This document shows, piece by piece, positions 36,186 through 44,193 of a DNA stretch of 64,000 nt. A program made the position numbers and the translations under genes. The DNA is from Cocleimonas sp963760355 (GTDB taxonomy: Bacteria; Pseudomonadota; Gammaproteobacteria; Thiotrichales; Thiotrichaceae): positions 16,806-80,805 of the forward strand of contig CAVXCT010000021.1 of assembly GCA_963760355.1 (NCBI GenBank), given 5' to 3'. Numbering within the stretch: the stretch's first letter is position 1; each line of letters begins with the position of its first letter. The notes under the pieces are model-generated. The model saw only the letters and a list, made by a program, of their open reading frames with translations, was not told the DNA's origin and made no database searches.

Positions 36186-37250
36186 ATGACAGAGAATTCA
36201 AATAACATATCTGAAAAAGTCGGAATGGCACCAGGTTCATTGATCCACATTGGGGCTATACATGACCAGGAACAGCTTATAACCGTCACCGATTACACCA
36301 AGGATGCATGCACAGTAATAAACGTTGAATCCATTGATGATATTTTACAATTTAAAGAAAAGGACAGTGTTACCTGGGTAAATATTGAAGGCCTAAAAAA
36401 TATAGAAATTATAGAATCTATTGGTCAAGCATTTAACATTCATCCTTTGGTACTCGAAGATATCCTGAATACGCATCAAAGGCCAAAAGTTGAAGACTTT
36501 GAAGAATATCAGTACATTGTCTTAAAAGGACTCTCTTATGAGGGTGCAGGCACAACGGTTATTCATGAACAAATTAGTATTCTGTTACTCAAAAACTTTG
36601 TATTTACATTCAAGGAAATAAAGGATGATCTCTTTCATCCTATAGAAAAGCGCATTCAAAATAACAAAAGTCGAATAAGAGCGCTGAGTTCAGATTATTT
36701 AACCTATACAATACTAGACAGTATTATTGACCAAAATTTTGCGCTTCTTGAATCCTTAGACGAAGTTATCGATTCAATAGAAGAAGAACTACTGATTAAC
36801 CCGGCTATAAATACTCTAAAACGCATTCAGGGCATCAAGCGCGAGCTCATTTATATTCGCCGATCTATTACACCATTAAGAGAGTTATTAGGTTCTATAC
36901 TTAGGAATGAGAGCCATTTAATTGAGGAAAGAACACAAATCTATTTCAGGGATGTTTTAGACCATGTGCTGCGAATCTCAGAAACCATAGAGTTACAAAG
37001 AGACATGGTTTATGGCTTGATGGATATGTATCAAACTAGCATTAGCAATAAAATGAACGAAGTGATGAAGGTATTAACCGTATTCGCATCAATATTTATA
37101 CCGCTTACTTTTATTGCTGGCGTCTACGGGATGAATTTTGAATACATGCCAGAGCTAAAGTGGAGATTAGCTTATCCTATACTCTGGGTTGTTTTCATCA
37201 CTGTAGGCATTGGCTTGCTTGCCTATTTCAGAAGAAAGAAATGGCTTTAA
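36186..37250 (+). CDS. corA: Magnesium/cobalt transporter CorA
   Basis: CorA is a pentameric Mg2+ channel. The 354-residue protein has the long N-terminal cytoplasmic domain (VTWVNIEGL, HPLVLEDILNTHQRPK) and the stalk helix. Two C-terminal membrane helices carry the signature VYGMNFE. The end RRKKWL is typical. A weak ribosome-binding site lies before ATG 36186. A second, truncated corA lies at 32331. Confidence 0.95.
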   Translation: MTENSNNISEKVGMAPGSLIHIGAIHDQEQLITVTDYTKDACTVINVESIDDILQFKEKDSVTWVNIEGLKNIEIIESIGQAFNIHPLVLEDILNTHQRPKVEDFEEYQYIVLKGLSYEGAGTTVIHEQISILLLKNFVFTFKEIKDDLFHPIEKRIQNNKSRIRALSSDYLTYTILDSIIDQNFALLESLDEVIDSIEEELLINPAINTLKRIQGIKRELIYIRRSITPLRELLGSILRNESHLIEERTQIYFRDVLDHVLRISETIELQRDMVYGLMDMYQTSISNKMNEVMKVLTVFASIFIPLTFIAGVYGMNFEYMPELKWRLAYPILWVVFITVGIGLLAYFRRKKWL

Positions 37251-37331
37251 TTTATGCATATTAAACGTACAACTTAAGTCACCAGCCTTATAATCATTAA
37301 ATACCTTTAAACAAGATCCAGGATACTTGCA

Positions 37332-39611
37332 TTGCGCAATTTTCAACGCTTAATTTTTTCCATTACTGTTTCGTTTTTAATGACAGTCTCATTCACTGTG
37401 TTTGCAGAATCCAAGAACGAAGTCGATTTACAGAAATCTTTTGACAAAATAAACACCCAGTTCGAAAGTCTGAAAAGAAATGACGGACTCAGCAGATTGA
37501 GGTTACAGGATATTGATGAGGTGCAGAAAACCACTCCTGCTCTGGATCTCAAGCTGGATGAATGCATTACAAACAATACTTCTCTAACTGACAGTTTGAA
37601 AGAAAATTTAAAACTGCTTGGGACTGATCAAGGCAGTGAAGAATTTGACATTACAACCAAAAGGCAGGAACTCGAAAACCAACTACAAGCTGCTGATAAT
37701 GAATTAAAAAGGTGTAACCTATTAAAAATTCAACTCAAGGAAATTATTGATACCGCCTCTCAACAACGTCTGGACTTGTTGAAAGAACAATTACTGAGTA
37801 AAGAAATTTCGGTATGGTCTGCCATTAAACGGCTGGGCAGCCTGGATATGTTAAATGTAGAGAAAGAACTCGAAGTCGTTCTCCCCCTGACCGAAAAAGC
37901 CTATAACGCGCTGAGCTGGCCTTTACTTTTACTAGTATTTGCAGGAATCGTACTGGGATTGTTATGGCGACGCAATGCCAGGCCGAAGGTAACTACTGAA
38001 AATCATTCTAGCCCTACCATGGTTGCAGTGACCAGAGGAATTCGGCGCACTTCACCAGCACTAATAACATTTCTATTCACATTTCTTTACCTGCAAACTC
38101 AAGATGATTCGCAAGCAGCCCTGATTCAATTTATTAAACTATTATTGATCCTCAGCTTGACCTTTGCTGTTTTACGCGGGATATTATTTCCTGACCGTCC
38201 CTTCTCATCCACACCCGTCCTTTCCAGAAGTACCATTCTATTAATGGTCTGGAGCATGATTCTCCTTAGTGGCTTTTGCTTGATATTAAATGATTCCGCA
38301 CTCGGGCGTTACTCAGATTCCATTACACTTTATCTCATCTGGTTAGTGTCCTTAACCCTTGGTGCTCTTAGCTTTACTGCATTAGTCTGGATAACGATTC
38401 GTAGTTTTGTTACCCGGCGATCTTACACCCCCACACTTTTAATACCCATAGCAACTATGGCAGTCGCGATAATTGCCGCTTTTCTTGGCTATCGGAATTT
38501 GGCTTCGCTACTCTACTTTGGCACTTTATTAACAATGGTGGTGCTGATCTTTAGCTTTTCATTACTACGTATCAGCAATGAAATATTCGATAGTCTCGAC
38601 CAGGGGAAAATATCCTGGCAACATAAACTTCGCATGGCGATGAGCATTGAGGATAACCGCGCATTTCCGGGAGTAATCTGGCTGCGTATTTTATTTTTCT
38701 TTGCCATTTTGTTTATTAGTATTTCTGCCTTAATGTATATATGGGGGAGTTCACAACAGCGTATATCGTCGTTAATAAACACAGTTAAAAGCGGCATTAA
38801 TATCGGCTCAATGAATTTTGATTTACTCAATATCGTTTATGCATTATTGATTCTCATCATTGCCCTGGGTCTTTTACCCTTTATAAAAAACCAGTTGGTT
38901 ACTAGCTGGTTAAAACATAGCAACCTGAGTCAGGGAGCCAAAGATGCCACGCAAACACTGGTTGGTTATGTCGGGATCGCGATTGCGGTACTTTGGGCGC
39001 TATTTGTACTAGGTGTTAATTTTAAAAACGTTGCAATTATTGCAGGTGCTTTATCCGTTGGTATCGGTTTTGGCTTACAAAATATTGTCAATAACTTCGT
39101 CTCTGGCCTGATTTTGCTATTCGAACGGCCTATACGCCGTGGTGACTGGATAGTTGTAGGCACGACTGAGGGTTATGTAAGAGATATCAGTATTCGTTCT
39201 ACAGTTATTGAAACGTTCGATCGTGCCGATGTGATTGTGCCGAATTCAGAGCTGATTTCGAATCAGGTAACCAACTGGATGCTGAGCAGTAATATCGGAC
39301 GCCTCAAAGCTGCGGTAGGTGTTGCTTATGGCTCGGACGTTTCCCGGGTAATGGAAATTCTGAAGACAATTGCTGAAAGCCATCCCGATGTGATTAGCAA
39401 TCACCCGGACTACCCAATCCGCACGCTATTTCTTAACTTTGGTGACAGTTCACTCAATTTTGAGTTGCGTTGTTTTGTAAAACAGGTGGATAGCCGCCTG
39501 AACATCCAGAGTGATATCAATCTGAGCATTGATCGAGAGTTCAGAAAGGGAGGAATTGAAATACCATTTCCTCAAAGAGTGGTGCATATGCAGAATGATG
39601 ATAAAGAATAG
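37332..39611 (+). CDS. Large MscS-family mechanosensitive channel (MscK/MscM-like, 759 aa)
   Basis: The protein starts at a TTG with AGGA in front and has a signal peptide (to about residue 25). A periplasmic coiled-coil region of about 170 residues follows, then eight or more membrane helices, and the MscS domain at about residues 560-750: AIIAGALSVGIGFGLQNIVNNFVSG, cited as SVGIGFGLQNIVNNFVSG, RPIRRGDWIVVGTTEGYV, VPNSELISNQVTNWM, and GIEIPFPQRVVHM. The layout matches MscK/YjeP-type channels but is shorter. It follows corA in the same direction after 81 bases. Confidence 0.9.
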   Translation: MRNFQRLIFSITVSFLMTVSFTVFAESKNEVDLQKSFDKINTQFESLKRNDGLSRLRLQDIDEVQKTTPALDLKLDECITNNTSLTDSLKENLKLLGTDQGSEEFDITTKRQELENQLQAADNELKRCNLLKIQLKEIIDTASQQRLDLLKEQLLSKEISVWSAIKRLGSLDMLNVEKELEVVLPLTEKAYNALSWPLLLLVFAGIVLGLLWRRNARPKVTTENHSSPTMVAVTRGIRRTSPALITFLFTFLYLQTQDDSQAALIQFIKLLLILSLTFAVLRGILFPDRPFSSTPVLSRSTILLMVWSMILLSGFCLILNDSALGRYSDSITLYLIWLVSLTLGALSFTALVWITIRSFVTRRSYTPTLLIPIATMAVAIIAAFLGYRNLASLLYFGTLLTMVVLIFSFSLLRISNEIFDSLDQGKISWQHKLRMAMSIEDNRAFPGVIWLRILFFFAILFISISALMYIWGSSQQRISSLINTVKSGINIGSMNFDLLNIVYALLILIIALGLLPFIKNQLVTSWLKHSNLSQGAKDATQTLVGYVGIAIAVLWALFVLGVNFKNVAIIAGALSVGIGFGLQNIVNNFVSGLILLFERPIRRGDWIVVGTTEGYVRDISIRSTVIETFDRADVIVPNSELISNQVTNWMLSSNIGRLKAAVGVAYGSDVSRVMEILKTIAESHPDVISNHPDYPIRTLFLNFGDSSLNFELRCFVKQVDSRLNIQSDINLSIDREFRKGGIEIPFPQRVVHMQNDDKE

Positions 39612-39645
39612 ATAACTGATTATAATTTATATTTTTTAGTAGTTG

Positions 39646-39775
39646 AATCCACACCCCCCTACTTTTAGCGGGTTTTTATTGCGACTGCGTCTTATCCTTC
39701 TGGCTGTCGTCACTGTGTTGCAACGTTGTCTCCGCTACGTTACGGCTTAGCACTTTTTTGTGTGCTGCTTATGTT
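39646..39775 (+). repeat. C-rich end plus third repeat block, copy A
   Basis: CACACCCCCCTACTTTTAGCGGGTTTTT (39651-39678) is the C-rich end and can end transcription of the channel gene. It is followed by a block with GTCGTCACTGTGTTGCAACG and TTGTCTCCGCTACGTTACGG, closing in a small hairpin AGCAC-TTTTTT-GTGTGCT. The block aligns with the copies at 47080 (inverted), 53975 and 35251. Confidence 0.7.
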
Positions 39776-39834
39776 GGTACTCTATTACGTATGCTATTAC
39801 TAATTCTCTATTAGTAATTAAAAAAAATGAGCAT

Positions 39835-39857
39835 AAAAAAGCCCGGAAAGACCGGGC
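39835..39857 (-). terminator. Intrinsic terminator, distal, of the outer-membrane protein gene
   Basis: GCCCGG (39841-39846) pairs with CCGGGC (39852-39857). On the minus strand it is followed by six Ts (39835-39840). A second hairpin lies between it and the gene. Confidence 0.8.
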
Positions 39858-39913
39858 TCTTTGTGATTTTAATCACTTTTGGTGTTTGAAACTTTCGGGA
39901 TTTCAACCAGCCA

Positions 39914-39945
39914 AAATAAAAGGGGGGTTAAGGGTCTAACCCCCC
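39914..39945 (-). terminator. Intrinsic terminator, proximal, of the outer-membrane protein gene
   Basis: GGGGGGTTA (39922-39930) pairs with TAACCCCCC (39937-39945), a perfect 9-bp stem. On the minus strand it is followed by TTTTATTTT. A further weak stem GTCAGG/CCTGAC lies at about 39954-39983. The gene thus ends in a series of hairpins. Confidence 0.75.
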
Positions 39946-40001
39946 GAAAAAACGTCAGGCTTACAGGAAGAATCAAACCTGACGGTACCACTGCTCGAGA
40001 T

Positions 40002-41189
40002 TTACTTTAAACGGTATTTCACGCCCATAGTTAAACTTTTATCGAGGTCATCATTGCCATTATTGGCAATATTATCATCTGTATCTGTTAGCTTAGCTTC
40101 AACAATAAAGTCGAGTTTATTCGTTAAGTTATAAAGGAAAGCTGAGCTCAAGCTATTCGTAGTAATATCGTTAGCCTTGTCAGATGTACTGTGGTCCAAG
40201 ATCCACTTGTTTTCCCAGTCCACTGTGTCAGACACTTCATGAGTCAAAGACATCGCATTGTTAAAGTTAAATCCATTGTCTCCATCTTTTAAGGTTGCAG
40301 TTGCAATTGCTTCGTTAGAGAACTGAGTCTGGTTGCTAATAGGGCGGTGATATTCAGCACCCGCTTCTACCGCAGGTTTACCATCTTCACCATCATAGTC
40401 ACTAAGAACAGCACCTACACCCGCACGAACTAACCAACCGTGTTTACGTGTAGAGATACGCTCATTAACCAATACATCATATGACTTTAGTACACCTCTA
40501 GCGCTCAATTTAGAACCGCCTTTTACCATGCCAGAAGCAACCAATGCATTCTCGATATCTTCTACCCAATATTGCTCATATTCAGCCGCACCATGCTTTG
40601 AAAGATACTCGTTTTCTAGAGCAATTATTGTCGCAACGGCTTGATAAGTTGCATTAGATGGATCACTAGTTAGGTTTCCACGCTCACGCAAGGCCTGAAT
40701 CACACGAATAGAGCGAGCCATAGGCGTTACATTAACAACACGCCCGTAACCCACACCTACTGTCGCTTTTGTGAATGGGTCTTCCTGACCTTTTTTAACA
40801 CCTACCTCACCTTTGCCATACCAGAAACCTGCATTACTGCCTGGACGGAAGTAACTATCAACTGTTGCAGAACCTAAGGCCTGATAGTCGCTTGTTCTTT
40901 CATCACCTGAAGTTGATCCTTTAGAAACTGAACCCGTTCCTAAAAAGTCTAATTTTGTATTGCGGTTTGGTGAACTGAATACTTTTTCATAATCAACAGT
41001 TAGGTCAAGGTCATAGCTGGTTTGATCCTGGTTACCACTATCAAGATTTAAGTTTCCTGATATATATGCATCTTCATAAGCAGAAGTAGCTTCTTTGTAA
41101 TCAGTGATTAATGGTTCAGCAGATACAGTTGTTGCAGCACCTGTGAAAGCCATCATTACAGCAGCAGTTAGTACGTTTTGTTTTTTCAT
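40002..41189 (-). CDS. Outer-membrane beta-barrel protein, unknown family
   Basis: The 395-residue precursor has a signal peptide ending in VSAEP. The body has alternating polar and aromatic beta-strand patterns (TSYDLDLTVDYEKVF, WLVRAGVGAVLSDYDG, TMGVKYRLK) typical of an outer-membrane barrel. A helical insert at about residues 160-225 (RSIRVIQALRERG and YEQYWVEDIENAL) is unusual and may form a periplasmic or extracellular domain. The last residue is Lys rather than the common Phe. The gene has AAAGAGG before ATG 41189, a long AT-rich upstream region and strong terminators, so it is probably well expressed. No specific family is claimed. Confidence 0.75.
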   Translation of the reverse strand: MKKQNVLTAAVMMAFTGAATTVSAEPLITDYKEATSAYEDAYISGNLNLDSGNQDQTSYDLDLTVDYEKVFSSPNRNTKLDFLGTGSVSKGSTSGDERTSDYQALGSATVDSYFRPGSNAGFWYGKGEVGVKKGQEDPFTKATVGVGYGRVVNVTPMARSIRVIQALRERGNLTSDPSNATYQAVATIIALENEYLSKHGAAEYEQYWVEDIENALVASGMVKGGSKLSARGVLKSYDVLVNERISTRKHGWLVRAGVGAVLSDYDGEDGKPAVEAGAEYHRPISNQTQFSNEAIATATLKDGDNGFNFNNAMSLTHEVSDTVDWENKWILDHSTSDKANDITTNSLSSAFLYNLTNKLDFIVEAKLTDTDDNIANNGNDDLDKSLTMGVKYRLK

Positions 41190-41632
41190 TGAGTTTTACC
41201 TCTTTAATTAAATAAATTTCGCTCTTTCCCAAAAGAGCCCTAATAAATTCCGATAAAATTACCGGACTTAATATTTAGACTCAAGTAAAGCTTTGGAAGT
41301 CACAAAAAATATGCAAAAAAACAACAATCTATTTGTTAAATTTATATACTATTGATTTTATTGTTTTTATTTATCTAAAAACAGTCAAAGAAAAATAAAA
41401 TATTTAATTATTTATTAAATAATGTTTCAAAAAAACAACGTTTTAATAAATATTCCTTCATTATTAGCCTAACCATTCCTTACTCAGGTAATATGTTTAT
41501 TCTTTTAGGTTATATTGATTGTAAGAAAATGATTTTTATGCCCAATTTACAAACCCTAAAACCCCACTAATCGAGAAATAATAATTATTTGTGACTTTTG
41601 CTTAATATCATTAGTCTCAATACTGTAGACCA
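41190..41632. other. AT-rich divergent intergenic region
   Basis: This 443-base gap lies between the outer-membrane protein gene (minus) and the sigma factor gene (plus). It is very AT-rich, with long A and T runs around 41330-41420, and should hold both promoters. I see no reading frame, repeat or clear operator. Confidence 0.5.
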
Positions 41633-42214
41633 ATGCTTAAAGACCTTGATTTACTTGATGAAAATGCACTGATAACTCTGTGTAAAGAACAACTTCCCTA
41701 TATACCTACTGGTTTTGAGGAGCTTGTAAAGCGCAATCAAAAAAAAGTGTTTTATCTTTGTAAGCGTTATTTATCAGCTGAAAGTGATGCAGAAGATGCA
41801 ACTCAGGAAGTCTTTATGAAAGTTTTCCATACCTTGTCTTCTTTTGACAACCGTTCAGCTTTTACCACCTGGTTATTCAGTATTGCGATTAACCACTGTA
41901 AAAGCTTATTAGCAAAGAACCAGCTTCATAACCAACGCTATGAATATGGAAATGAGCAAGCTGAAAATGATTATCAAGATGAAAATGAAGACAGCAGCCG
42001 GGATGCCGAAACACTTGATGAAAAAAAATGTATTCAAGAAGTTATCCATAAAATGAAACCGGATGAACGTGACATAATTCTGTTACGTTTTACCAGCGAA
42101 TTACCACTTGATGAAATTGCAGATATTATAGGTAAAAAACTCAGTGCAACAAAAATGGGATTTTATCGTGCTTTGGAAAAATTCAAAGGCCTCTATGAGA
42201 AATATTGTTTATAA
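41633..42214 (+). CDS. ECF-type RNA polymerase sigma factor
   Basis: The 193-residue protein has sigma region 2 (VFYLCKRYLSAESDAEDATQEVFMKVF, cited as DAEDATQEVFMKVF, with FTTWLFSIAINHCKSLL) and region 4 (KMKPDERDIILLRFTSELPLDEIADIIG). Between them is an acidic linker of about 35 residues (NEQAENDYQDENEDSS). Region 3 is absent, so it is an ECF sigma. The next two genes point the same way: a 74-residue membrane peptide and an MscS-like channel. No classical anti-sigma is obvious. The 74-residue protein is the only nearby candidate. Confidence 0.9.
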   Translation: MLKDLDLLDENALITLCKEQLPYIPTGFEELVKRNQKKVFYLCKRYLSAESDAEDATQEVFMKVFHTLSSFDNRSAFTTWLFSIAINHCKSLLAKNQLHNQRYEYGNEQAENDYQDENEDSSRDAETLDEKKCIQEVIHKMKPDERDIILLRFTSELPLDEIADIIGKKLSATKMGFYRALEKFKGLYEKYCL

Positions 42215-42290
42215 ATCTAAATATCATTTTTTTAGACTTTTTTAATAAGTGCTTTAGTATGTCCAGTACACAACTAACAAAGTAACAATA

Positions 42291-42515
42291 ATGAACCAAC
42301 AAGAAAATAAAGAATTAGAATTAATGGTAAAAAACCTTTTTCTCGAAAGCCGAAGGGGTTCAAGTGTATCTTCAAGATCACGACTTCAATCAATTTTGCA
42401 CAGAAGCCTGCATGAACTCGCACTACGTGATTTCCTTATTCTGACTAGTAATACCATCTTTGCCATGATTACTATGCTTTCACTATTTATGAAATTATTA
42501 ATTAGTAAAAGCTAA
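42291..42515 (+). CDS. Small single-span membrane protein, possible sigma regulator
   Basis: The 74-residue product has a charged N-terminal half (NKELELMVKNLFLESRRGSS, then SRSRLQSILHRSLHELALRD) and one C-terminal membrane helix (FLILTSNTIFAMITMLSLFMKLLI). A short cytoplasmic helix plus one membrane anchor, directly behind an ECF sigma gene, is the layout of some small anti-sigma proteins, but no known motif is present. The ribosome-binding site is weak. The gene lies 35 bases before the channel gene. Confidence 0.6.
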   Translation: MNQQENKELELMVKNLFLESRRGSSVSSRSRLQSILHRSLHELALRDFLILTSNTIFAMITMLSLFMKLLISKS

Positions 42516-42550
42516 AGCACTGACTCTAAGTAAAAACGGAAATATACTCC

Positions 42551-43396
42551 ATGGATAAAAATGAACTCCTTGATATAAGCAAACTCAAAAGCACGGTTGT
42601 TGAAAATATTAATAGTCAATGGTCAGATCTAATCGCTTTTTTACCTAACCTTTTAGGGGCATTGCTCATACTACTGTTCGGATTAATTATTGCATTTATC
42701 CTGAAAAAAATTGGCAGCTCGCTATTTCGGAAAATAGGTATAGACAGAGTCAGCAAAAATGCCGGGGTTTCCGATGTCATGCAAGATGCAGGACTTGCTA
42801 AAAGACCTTCCATACTTGCTGGTAAAATAATTTTTTGGTTAGTGCTGTTTGTATTTCTGGTACCCGCAGCCAATTCACTGGGCTTCACAGAACTAGTCAA
42901 TCTTTTCAAAGGGGTAGTTGGCTTTCTGCCCAAAATCATTACAGCACTGGTCATTATCATCTTCGGTATAATGTTTGCGCAATTCTTGCGTCGTACCATA
43001 ATAGAAAAGCCCTCCACTATTGGTTCAGATTCTGCTAAATCTTTGGGTAATCTAATCTACGGCATTATGGTTACAGTGATTGTTTTAGTTGCACTCGAAC
43101 AGCTGGATATAGAAACAAAATTATTGCACAACATTATCATGCTAGTTGTTAGTGGGGTTATGCTGGCCCTTGCTTTTTCTGTAGGACTTGGAGCTAAAGA
43201 AGTCGCACATAACTTGTTATCTGGAATTTACGCGCGAGAGCATTTCAAACCGGGTGAGCAAATTGAAATAGACCAAATTAAAGGAGTAATACAGGAAGTC
43301 AGTACACTTAATACGATTATAACTCTCTCGAAAAACGAGACTGTATCAATTCCAAATTCTACTTTATATAACACCCTGGTAAAAATAACCTCTTAG
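42551..43396 (+). CDS. Mechanosensitive ion channel family protein (TM-helix repeat type, 281 aa)
   Basis: The protein begins with a conserved TM-helix repeat (LPNLLGALLILLFGLIIAFILKKI), a second repeat (FLPKIITALVIIIFGIMFAQFLRR), and an MscS-like pore region (SGVMLALAFSVGLGAKEVAHNLLSGIYARE, cited as SVGLGAKEVAHNLLSG). A short beta domain ends in TVSIPNSTLYNTLVKI. The C-terminal cage of MscS is absent. It follows the sigma factor and the 74-residue gene, and all three are probably one operon. Confidence 0.85.
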   Translation: MDKNELLDISKLKSTVVENINSQWSDLIAFLPNLLGALLILLFGLIIAFILKKIGSSLFRKIGIDRVSKNAGVSDVMQDAGLAKRPSILAGKIIFWLVLFVFLVPAANSLGFTELVNLFKGVVGFLPKIITALVIIIFGIMFAQFLRRTIIEKPSTIGSDSAKSLGNLIYGIMVTVIVLVALEQLDIETKLLHNIIMLVVSGVMLALAFSVGLGAKEVAHNLLSGIYAREHFKPGEQIEIDQIKGVIQEVSTLNTIITLSKNETVSIPNSTLYNTLVKITS

Positions 43397-43480
43397 ACAA
43401 AGACTCTTCGCCAAGTAATACAAAAGATAATAATTTTTCTAAATACTTATATGGGAATCTTTAGGGAGGGCCGTTATTAA

Positions 43481-43512
43481 AAAGCCCTTAAAAGGTGGGG
43501 AGTGGCTTTTTT
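43481..43512 (+). terminator. C-rich-repeat-type terminator after the channel gene
   Basis: AAAGCC (43481-43486) pairs with GGCTTT (43504-43509), followed by more Ts, with a G-rich loop AAAAGGTGGGGAG that is the complement of the C-rich repeat. It lies between this gene and the convergent rpmG. Confidence 0.55.
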
Positions 43513-43567
43513 CAGATAGGTATAGCCATAGTTTCGTTTATCTTTTAAAACTAAAGTTTACAGACAC

Positions 43568-43593
43568 AAAAAAGCCCGGCATGCCGGGCTTTT
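43568..43593 (-). terminator. Intrinsic terminator of rpmB-rpmG
   Basis: GCCCGGCAT and ATGCCGGGC overlap in a self-complementary core (43574-43589), flanked by AAAAAA on the left and TTTT on the right. On the minus strand it ends the rpmB-rpmG transcript 20 bases past rpmG. Confidence 0.85.
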
Positions 43594-43612
43594 ATATTCT
43601 TGTAGCAGAAGC

Positions 43613-43768
43613 TTATTTGATCTTAGCTTCTTTGAAGTCTACGTGCTTACGAACTTTAGGATCGTACTTCTTCATAACTAATTTTTCAGTCATAGTACGC
43701 TTGTTCTTGGTAGTGGTATAAAAATATCCAGTACCGGCAGTTGAAACTAATTTGATTTTATCACGCAT
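43613..43768 (-). CDS. rpmG: 50S ribosomal protein L33
   Basis: This 51-residue gene is easy to miss because of its size. The product begins MRDKIKLVSTAGTGYFYTTT and ends in KHVDFKEAKIK, with KNKR, KLVMKKYDP as in bacterial L33. It has no zinc-binding cysteines, so it is the C-minus form. AAGGAG lies 7 bases before the ATG. rpmB is 35 bases upstream on the same strand, the usual pair. Confidence 0.96.
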   Translation of the reverse strand: MRDKIKLVSTAGTGYFYTTTKNKRTMTEKLVMKKYDPKVRKHVDFKEAKIK

Positions 43769-43803
43769 GATTATTCTCCTTAAAGACTGTATGCAGTCTT
43801 GGC

Positions 43804-44040
43804 CTATACTTTTTCGCCGCGAGCACGGATGTCAGCTAACACAGAATCAATACCATTCTTATCGATGATACGCATTCCTTTAGCCGTTAAACGCAACTTA
43901 ACGAAACGGTTTTCAGTTTCAACCCAAAAACGGTGCGAGTGCAAGTTAGGTAAAAAACGACGCTTTGTTCTATTGTTAGCATGAGAAACATTGTTTCCTG
44001 AAACTGGACGCTTTCCTGTTACCTGGCAAACTTTAGCCAT
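43804..44040 (-). CDS. rpmB: 50S ribosomal protein L28
   Basis: The 78-residue protein has the L28 N-terminus MAKVCQVTGKRPVSGNNVSH, followed by NNRTKRRFLPNLH, RFWVETENRFVKLRLTAKG. It has the usual length for the gammaproteobacterial form. It forms an operon with rpmG. Confidence 0.98.
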   Translation of the reverse strand: MAKVCQVTGKRPVSGNNVSHANNRTKRRFLPNLHSHRFWVETENRFVKLRLTAKGMRIIDKNGIDSVLADIRARGEKV

Positions 44041-44193
44041 GATAAATCTCCAAAATTCTTATAATTACAAAGACTCTCCTATAATACTAGAGGGTCGAAA
44101 GGCGGGTGATTTTAGCGAAACATGCTGATCGCATCAAGTTTAATCTGAGTAATTTAACTATTATTTGCATATTTACTTAAAAACAAATCAAAA

